35,887 nt of DNA, taken from NCBI GenBank assembly GCA_018224385.1, contig JAGTVB010000185.1:1-35887 (forward strand), written 5' to 3'. Position 1 is the first letter of the stretch. Every line of letters begins with the position of its first letter. Source of the DNA: Gammaproteobacteria bacterium (lineage in GTDB: Bacteria > Pseudomonadota > Gammaproteobacteria > HK1). Made by a program: the position numbers and the translations under genes. The notes beneath the pieces were generated by a model. That model saw nothing but the letters and a program-made list of their open reading frames with translations, made no database searches and was not told the DNA's origin. Of this stretch, positions 30,901 through 35,887 are shown piece by piece.

Positions 30901-33869
30901 ATAATTATCCGCAAAGTTCAGAGGTTGAGCTACTTGCCTCGGTAGTTCAATCGGATGTTCCAGAGACAGACATGCTGGGTAAGCCCAGCGAAATAGAGCG
31001 ATTAGCCGAAGCGCATGCGGATCCGGTGCTGGTTGGCCTTTTTGTAGCCGAGGCACGTGTGCATATCAGTGTGTTGAACGACTTCCTAGAGTGCTGTCAG
31101 CAGCACGAGAATACGTCGCTCGTAGATGAAAAGGTAAGCTGGGCTTTGCATACGTTGCACGGTAATGCTCGGACGGCAGGCATCGAGCCGATCATGCGCT
31201 CAGTTGTCGAGATCGAGACGCACCTTAAGGAGTGGCGTGGGCTTGGGCTAACGTCAAGCTCCATCGATTGCAGGGCAGTTGCCAGTGCCATTGAGCAAAT
31301 TGGAACGATCTTGAGCTCGATCGAGAATGGTGAACGAACGCCGCCAGATGAAACCGACCCGCAGTCCAGTATAGCCGCTTCAGCGCCAACTCGGCCTCAT
31401 TTGTACACGGGCTCAGCCGGTACGGAAAATTTGAGGGCATCACAAAAGGGAGCTTTACTCGCAGCGAAGAAACATTGCCATGCAAGTGATATTCAGCAAA
31501 GTGATCTCTACGATTATGATTTGATCGGCAGCTTCTTGGAGGAAGCTGCAGAAATTTTGGATTTATCGGATCCGCTTCTCGACAAATGGCGCAAGACGCC
31601 AGATGACAAGGGCGTCATCCACGAGTTGCAGCGCAACCTACATACGCTAAAGGGTGGTGCGCGTATGTGTGGGGTCGGGCCGATGGGCGATCTGAGTCAC
31701 GCCCTTGAGTCAGTCTTGGCCGCTGCCCATGAGGAGCGCCTGCCGGTTACAGAAGAGCTCATAGGCCATGTTCAGCACGCCGTAGATCGTTTACTAGAGA
31801 TGCTGCAAAAAGTGTGTGAACAAATCAGCCTGCAGCCCGCTGATGATCTGATCCGCCTCCTAAATGAGTTTCTGGATAATCGTGAACAAGCGCTAGGCGG
31901 GCCCTGGGCCACAAGACAAACAGGTGAGGAGACTTCAGATGAAAGATCAATACTACTAAACGACCAGGCTGCTGAAGAAGAACCCTGCACGGGGGAGGAG
32001 ATCCAAGTTGCCAAATCGCGCAGCCGGGATCGACGTTTCTCTGCTCAGGTACGCGTCAATCCGGCCTTGGTCGAGAAAGTCGCTAATTTGGGCGGTGAGG
32101 TCAGTATCGTAAGGGCGCGAATCGGTCAACAGATCAGCGTATTGCGGTTCAATCTCAAGGAGATGGATGAGACGGTGGAGCGTTTACGCGAACAACTGCG
32201 TCGCATGGAAATCGAGACGGAGGCGCAGGTACTATTCCGGCATGAGCAAAGTTCTGTGGAGCAGGAGCAGTTTGATCCGCTAGAACTTGATCGCTATTCA
32301 CAGGTGCAGCAGCTTTCACGCAGTTTAATGGAAAGCGTGAGTGACCTGCTTAGCCTTCGCGATCTACTGGAAGGATGGACGAGTGAGTCGGAAACATTGC
32401 TGCTGCAGCAGGCGCGTGCTGTAACGGAGTTGCAGCAAGGCTTGATGGCAATGCGCTTGGTGCCATTCTCGGGGATTGTTCCGAAAATGCGTCATCTGGC
32501 GCGTCAGACTGCACGTGAACTTGATAAAAAGGTCCAGCTTCGGGTTATCGGAGCCGAGACCGAGATCGATCGTACTGTTCTCAATCGGCTAGCAAGTTGT
32601 TTGGAGCACATGCTTCGTAATGCGATCGATCATGGAATTGAGTCGGAAGACCTTCGAATCAGTCAAGGAAAAGCTCCAGAAGGTACAATTTCTATATCGG
32701 TTATGCGAGAAGCATCAGAGATACTGCTTAACGTTGAGGACGATGGTGCCGGTCTGCCTTTCGAGCACATTCAAAAAAAGTGCGTTGAGGGCGGTTGGAT
32801 TCGCTCAGATGAAAAACTGGACCACCGACAGCTTGCCGAATTTATTCTTAAGCCGACATTCAGTACGGCACCCAAACTCAGCCAAATCTCAGGACGAGGT
32901 GTTGGTATGGATGTGGTCAATACCGAGATTGCCCAGCTCGGCGGGAACCTTGAAATTGACTCAAAATCGGGTCAGGGAACGCGCTTTGGCATTCGGTTAC
33001 CTTTTTCTCTTAACGTGACTCAGGCGTTTATGGTCCAGGTCGACGGGGCTGTTTTTGCCATTCCCCATGACAGCGTGGAAGCGGTATTGAGGCTTTCTCA
33101 GCTAGAGAATTCGGAACTGTCCAGGAAAGCATTTGCGCAAATCAGCTATCGAGGCCAGACCTATCGTCTTTGGCACCTCGGGCAACTTCTTGGATGTGCT
33201 CGTGGACAAGCCGGCTCCGAAGTGCGGCCCGCACCCGTACTTTTGGTGCGGGCGGGTGAACATAGAGCAGCATTTCAAGTAGACGAGCTGTCCATGAGCG
33301 AAGAGATCCTCATCAAACCAGTAGGACCGATGCTGGCGTCTATTCGCTGGTTAACCGGCGCGACGATCCTCCCGGATGGCAGGGTTGTGCTTGTCCTCGA
33401 TATGCCGTCCCTGGTACGCCTAGCGCTGCTCGAGCCGCGCCGCGTTCACTCAGAGGAGGTCGCGGAGAAACAGAGCTTACTGCCTGCCAAGCGAGCATGG
33501 ATTCCGACAGTATTGGTGGTTGATGACTCAATCACAGTGCGCAAAGTGACAGCGAGATTGCTGGAAAGCCACGGCATGCGGGTTCTTACTGCCAAAGATG
33601 GGATCGATGCCATATCGGCATTGCAGAACGACCCACCAGACATCATGCTCCTTGACATTGAAATGCCACGAATGGATGGCTACGAAGTTGCTACAAAAGT
33701 GCGCAAAGATTCACGGTTAAAGCAACTTCCAATCATCATGATCACATCGCGAACTGCCGAGAAGCATCGAGAAAGGGCGCTAAGAATCGGCGTTGATCGC
33801 TATTTAGGAAAACCATATGGCGAGCAAGAATTGATTACGGGAATTCGTGAGCTGCTGGCTGAAGTTTAA
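27906..33869 (+). CDS. chpA: ChpA/PilL hybrid chemotaxis histidine kinase (FimL-like N-term, three Hpt motifs, CheA core, CheW, REC)
   Basis: Hpt motifs RALHTLKGSSRLVG (His758), WALHTLHGNARTAG (His1082), NLHTLKGGARMCG (His1246); kinase LEHMLRNAIDHGIES, VEDDGAGL, GRGVGMDVV; C-terminal REC VLVVDDSITVRKVTARLL...MLLDIEMPRMDGYE. Confidence 0.95.
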   Translation: MQRSALSWIKPEINAALKQSRANLENFSEGSADPGALEKCAMAINTVSNVLQKAHLAGGELLASTIQDVISVLRDKPPRERKPAQQRLMEAILKLDKYLERIMGGHPDIPIVFLPTVNDLRSSVGLNMLSEEALFAPDLHAAIPSNEAQRIPPVDVRSYAKRLRSVYQQGLLVWLRGSRQGLPLLQKVIGNLGETFPSYSFGRVWWAAQGLAEALYDGGLETDDSIKSFFREGDRQLKHLAEAGDPASEDVFSPQTLRTVLYHVMRARSNGEHVQRIRAVFGLNVFSVRSDEVQRAIDNFLGPDCETITVVAKLLQEEIKTAKGTLEIYAHSDQCAIQDLDKLVPILDRLLAIFDTLGLSREHKLIADQMSLVKAGAALKTTLGQDKLQIIADGLLRIESALKHLEACGFEVGSDDDTGCSTDTLRPRGTLSTVELGQIRALIAKEAQENLTIVKNLIRASGTSKLDRDQIANAGRLLEQMSGSLGMAELGEASEVIAALSSHLSKLLATPGIGSAVETLEALAEAVIGIDEYLHALAEQQQDAPAILRTAVAKLRTLPVQNANSNNAESFATSVIASPSSINGPPKAQVASALDALGTPFDGHSGSSAQGDSFKRGSTAPVKDGAFALAQSAGHDDRELAVPVGDLQQVTSVAVENAHAESPELAPNPTGTSYSESAPRLGRYQTLASEFHSTDVPCYSELPREHAPRLQNHLGPQTAQTFCDEAQGLLETIQNELLKWKRDPGDADALLTIRRALHTLKGSSRLVGAEEISRLSRSVDNLLDRLIDGTLEAKPSIFSLLDEVLTALPPLLKSHRTGQSGDRDIASLVSKLRSFSDTTGRDWTGCQSHSWTKMEANAQTPPEPMRVTMTPAETLPVTQLGNNANFGFDNTKLCPINGGESRSTAHQHACNILNKTLTTNISPARPTVPEMFIMQGGVPELPRLLEYDSPERIDSTEPETAVLAQESVTGGKCSTSATGECVIHERTVEAAVASASAPDNYPQSSEVELLASVVQSDVPETDMLGKPSEIERLAEAHADPVLVGLFVAEARVHISVLNDFLECCQQHENTSLVDEKVSWALHTLHGNARTAGIEPIMRSVVEIETHLKEWRGLGLTSSSIDCRAVASAIEQIGTILSSIENGERTPPDETDPQSSIAASAPTRPHLYTGSAGTENLRASQKGALLAAKKHCHASDIQQSDLYDYDLIGSFLEEAAEILDLSDPLLDKWRKTPDDKGVIHELQRNLHTLKGGARMCGVGPMGDLSHALESVLAAAHEERLPVTEELIGHVQHAVDRLLEMLQKVCEQISLQPADDLIRLLNEFLDNREQALGGPWATRQTGEETSDERSILLNDQAAEEEPCTGEEIQVAKSRSRDRRFSAQVRVNPALVEKVANLGGEVSIVRARIGQQISVLRFNLKEMDETVERLREQLRRMEIETEAQVLFRHEQSSVEQEQFDPLELDRYSQVQQLSRSLMESVSDLLSLRDLLEGWTSESETLLLQQARAVTELQQGLMAMRLVPFSGIVPKMRHLARQTARELDKKVQLRVIGAETEIDRTVLNRLASCLEHMLRNAIDHGIESEDLRISQGKAPEGTISISVMREASEILLNVEDDGAGLPFEHIQKKCVEGGWIRSDEKLDHRQLAEFILKPTFSTAPKLSQISGRGVGMDVVNTEIAQLGGNLEIDSKSGQGTRFGIRLPFSLNVTQAFMVQVDGAVFAIPHDSVEAVLRLSQLENSELSRKAFAQISYRGQTYRLWHLGQLLGCARGQAGSEVRPAPVLLVRAGEHRAAFQVDELSMSEEILIKPVGPMLASIRWLTGATILPDGRVVLVLDMPSLVRLALLEPRRVHSEEVAEKQSLLPAKRAWIPTVLVVDDSITVRKVTARLLESHGMRVLTAKDGIDAISALQNDPPDIMLLDIEMPRMDGYEVATKVRKDSRLKQLPIIMITSRTAEKHRERALRIGVDRYLGKPYGEQELITGIRELLAEV

Positions 33870-33870
33870 T

Positions 33871-34977
33871 AGACCTGTTGCGAAATGTAAGCCTCTGTTT
33901 GGGTTTATAAAACTTCGGTTTGCCTCTGTTCTTTACAAGTGGACGTGATAGCTGGGTGTATCGGTTGTAGCGTGATGCGAGTTATTACTCGCCAGGCATG
34001 GATACCCGAGAATCAAGTGCATCGTGGGAGGAGGCGGCAGATGTTGAGCATGGAGCGGGCATTTCACTCAGAGCGAACGCTGCGGCAGATGATTGGCGTG
34101 AGCATCGAAGAGTTTGAGGCACTGCGCCCACGATTCGAGGAGGCGCTTGCGCTGGCGGGCCAAGACGAAAGACACCAGTGTTCAGGCGCAGGCCGAAAGG
34201 CGAGGTTGGCAACGAACGCGGAGAAGTTGTTTTTCATTTTGTTCTACCTGAAATGCTATCGGCCCTTTGATGTCTTGGGGTTTCTCTTTGAGGTGCATGC
34301 CGCGCAAGCTTGCCGTTCGGTGAAAGCGTGGTTGCCCGCATTAGAGCGCGCCCTGGAGGGCAGACAGGTGTTGCCGCTCAGGCAGCTGGCCGATGAGGTG
34401 GAGTTTGAGGCGACTTTTCCTCGGTGTCAGGCGGTCTTTGTGGACGGTACCGAACGGCCCATCCGTCGAGCCAAGGACTACGAGACGCAAAAAGCTAACT
34501 ATTCGGGCAAGAAGAGGCGGCACACTAAAAAGAACCTGGTGGTCAGTGACGAGCGACAACGGGTGTTGATACTGACGCCGCCCGCCCTGGGCAAAGCCCA
34601 CGATTACGCCTTATTTAAAGTGGCAAGTTTAGGTGACTCACTGCCGAACAACGTGGTCACCTGGCTCGATTCCGGCTTCGAGGGCGTCAACAAAGACTAT
34701 CCGAAATTGACGGTCTTCTGCTCATTTAAGAAACCGAAGGGTGGCAAGCTCAGCTCGCTCAAGAAACGCTTTAACCCATTAGTGGCGAAAGGGCAGGTGC
34801 TTCTGAGCGCACCATCGCAGGCATCAAGCGCTTGAAGTGCGTGACCGACATCTATCGAAATCGGCGTCCCAGTATGGAAGATACGCTCCTGTTAGTCGGG
34901 TGCGGCCTCTGGAATCTTCACGTAGAAAAAGCATAACAATGAGCGACATAGATGCACAACCATTTCGCAACAAGTCT
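33871..34977 (+). mobile_element. IS5-type (ISL2-like) insertion sequence, ~1.1 kb
   Basis: 17-bp TIRs with 1 mismatch: AGACCTGTTGCGAAATG (33871-33887) and CATTTCGCAACAAGTCT (34961-34977); encodes a DDE transposase; flanked by AAT (left) and ATT (right). Confidence 0.9.
34041..34936 (+). pseudogene. IS5-family DDE transposase, split across two frames (frame 0 to 34835, then -1 frame to TAA 34934-34936)
   Basis: D1 VFVDGTERPIRR and D2 WLDSGFEGVNKDYP in frame 0; C-terminal SERTIAGIKRLKCVTDIYRNRRPSMEDTLLLVGCGLWNLHVEKA with the catalytic-type Glu only in the shifted frame. GGAGGAGG precedes ATG 34041. Confidence 0.82.
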
Positions 34978-35242
34978 ATTTTCTTGAAGTTGTTCAGGCT
35001 ACGCTTGGTTTTACTGATGTGTCTGGGAGCTTATAGTAGGGTGTCCTCTCGGGCGTATCTTCTTTGTCGTTGATAAAGTAGAGTAGGCCTAGCGGTAGGT
35101 TCTGTTCCTATCGACGAGGATGTGAGCCATTCGGGCATTCCCCCGGCTTTCTTTTTAAGCGGAGGGAGTCCAGGGATAAGAACGCTAGAAATAAGTAACG
35201 CGATCCTCCAACGAGCACTATCTTGGCGAAAACGTAGTAAGA

Positions 35243-35887
35243 ATGACGGAAGATAGCATGCTTCGTGTTTTGACCATGGATCGAACGCCAAACGATGCTG
35301 AGCCGCTCATTGATGCGTTACGGGGCTCAGGATATGGCGTTGTCCACAAGTATATACCCAACCTCGCAGAATTTAATTCTGAGTTGACAATCCAGGAATG
35401 GGATCTCGTCCTATGCGGAGAAGATCTTGAAGGCCTGGAGGTGGCCGAGATCGTGAAGTATGTACAGGAGGTTAATGCAGGCACCGCTGTCGTTGTTGTT
35501 TATGATGACGCTCACAAGGATAGGCAGACGGCTGTCATGGGAGCACTGCAGGCAGGTGCCAGTGATGCTGTCTCCAGAGCTGACCCGGTTCATCTTCAGT
35601 TAGTTGTGCATAGGGAAATGAGGCGCCTTGCTCTTTATCGTGCGCATGAAAAGGCTACGCGCGCATTGGCGGAGATGCAAGAACGCTGCATGATATTGTT
35701 GGAATCATCTCAGGATGCCGTTGCCTATGTTCATCAAGGAATGCACGTTTATGCCAATGTGTCCTATGCAAAAATATTTGGGTATGAAAAGCTAGAAGAT
35801 CTGTTGGGTCTTCCCATCATGGATATGATTGTACGCGAGCAGCAAGAAAATGTTAAGAAATTATTGCGCCAATATTATCTCGAAAAA
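35243..35887 (+). CDS. FimX-like protein: N-terminal degenerate REC followed by PAS (3' end truncated by window)
   Basis: Manual translation: MTEDSMLRVLTMDRTPNDAEPLIDALRGSGY...WDLVLCGEDLEG...VVVVYDDAHKDRQTAVMGALQAGASDAVSRADPVHLQLVVHREMRRLALYRAHEKA, then PAS-like CMILLESSQDAVAYVHQGMHVYANVSYAKIFGYEKLEDLLGLPIMDMI. Open to the window end and absent from the ORF track. Confidence 0.8.
   Translation, partial: MTEDSMLRVLTMDRTPNDAEPLIDALRGSGYGVVHKYIPNLAEFNSELTIQEWDLVLCGEDLEGLEVAEIVKYVQEVNAGTAVVVVYDDAHKDRQTAVMGALQAGASDAVSRADPVHLQLVVHREMRRLALYRAHEKATRALAEMQERCMILLESSQDAVAYVHQGMHVYANVSYAKIFGYEKLEDLLGLPIMDMIVREQQENVKKLLRQYYLEK

Overview
This 35.9 kb window looks like gammaproteobacterial chromosome. It is mostly housekeeping genes with two accessory or regulatory zones. 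Left to right: the 3' part of a YadH-like ABC-2 permease; a HAD hydrolase; an orphan moaD; a eukaryotic-like Ser/Thr kinase with a C-terminal cyclic-nucleotide-binding domain (minus strand). A co-directional accessory cluster follows: a glycine-rich membrane protein, a transglutaminase-like protein, an N-formylglutamate amidohydrolase family protein and a thioredoxin-HEAT protein. Next come ftsX-ftsE-ftsY (minus), an M16 peptidase pair, rsmD, coaD, a YfhL-like ferredoxin, mutM (minus), an M23 peptidase, apt and a Slp-type lipoprotein. A mosaic non-coding island (19.1-21.1 kb) carries a MITE-like inverted-repeat element and a truncated transposase. Then prfC and rsmE, followed by a complete twitching-motility chemosensory cluster (pilG-pilH-pilI-pilJ-chpA/pilL). 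An IS5-type element with near-perfect terminal inverted repeats sits at the chpA stop codon. The window ends in the 5' part of a FimX-like REC-PAS protein. No CRISPR array, rRNA or tRNA was recognised. The less-described items are the kinase/TGase/FGase/Trx-HEAT neighbourhood, the MITE-like element, the frameshifted IS at the chpA/fimX-like junction, and the reduced three-Hpt ChpA. I see no clear evidence for a wholly new system. All identifications come from reading motifs by eye; no database search was run.
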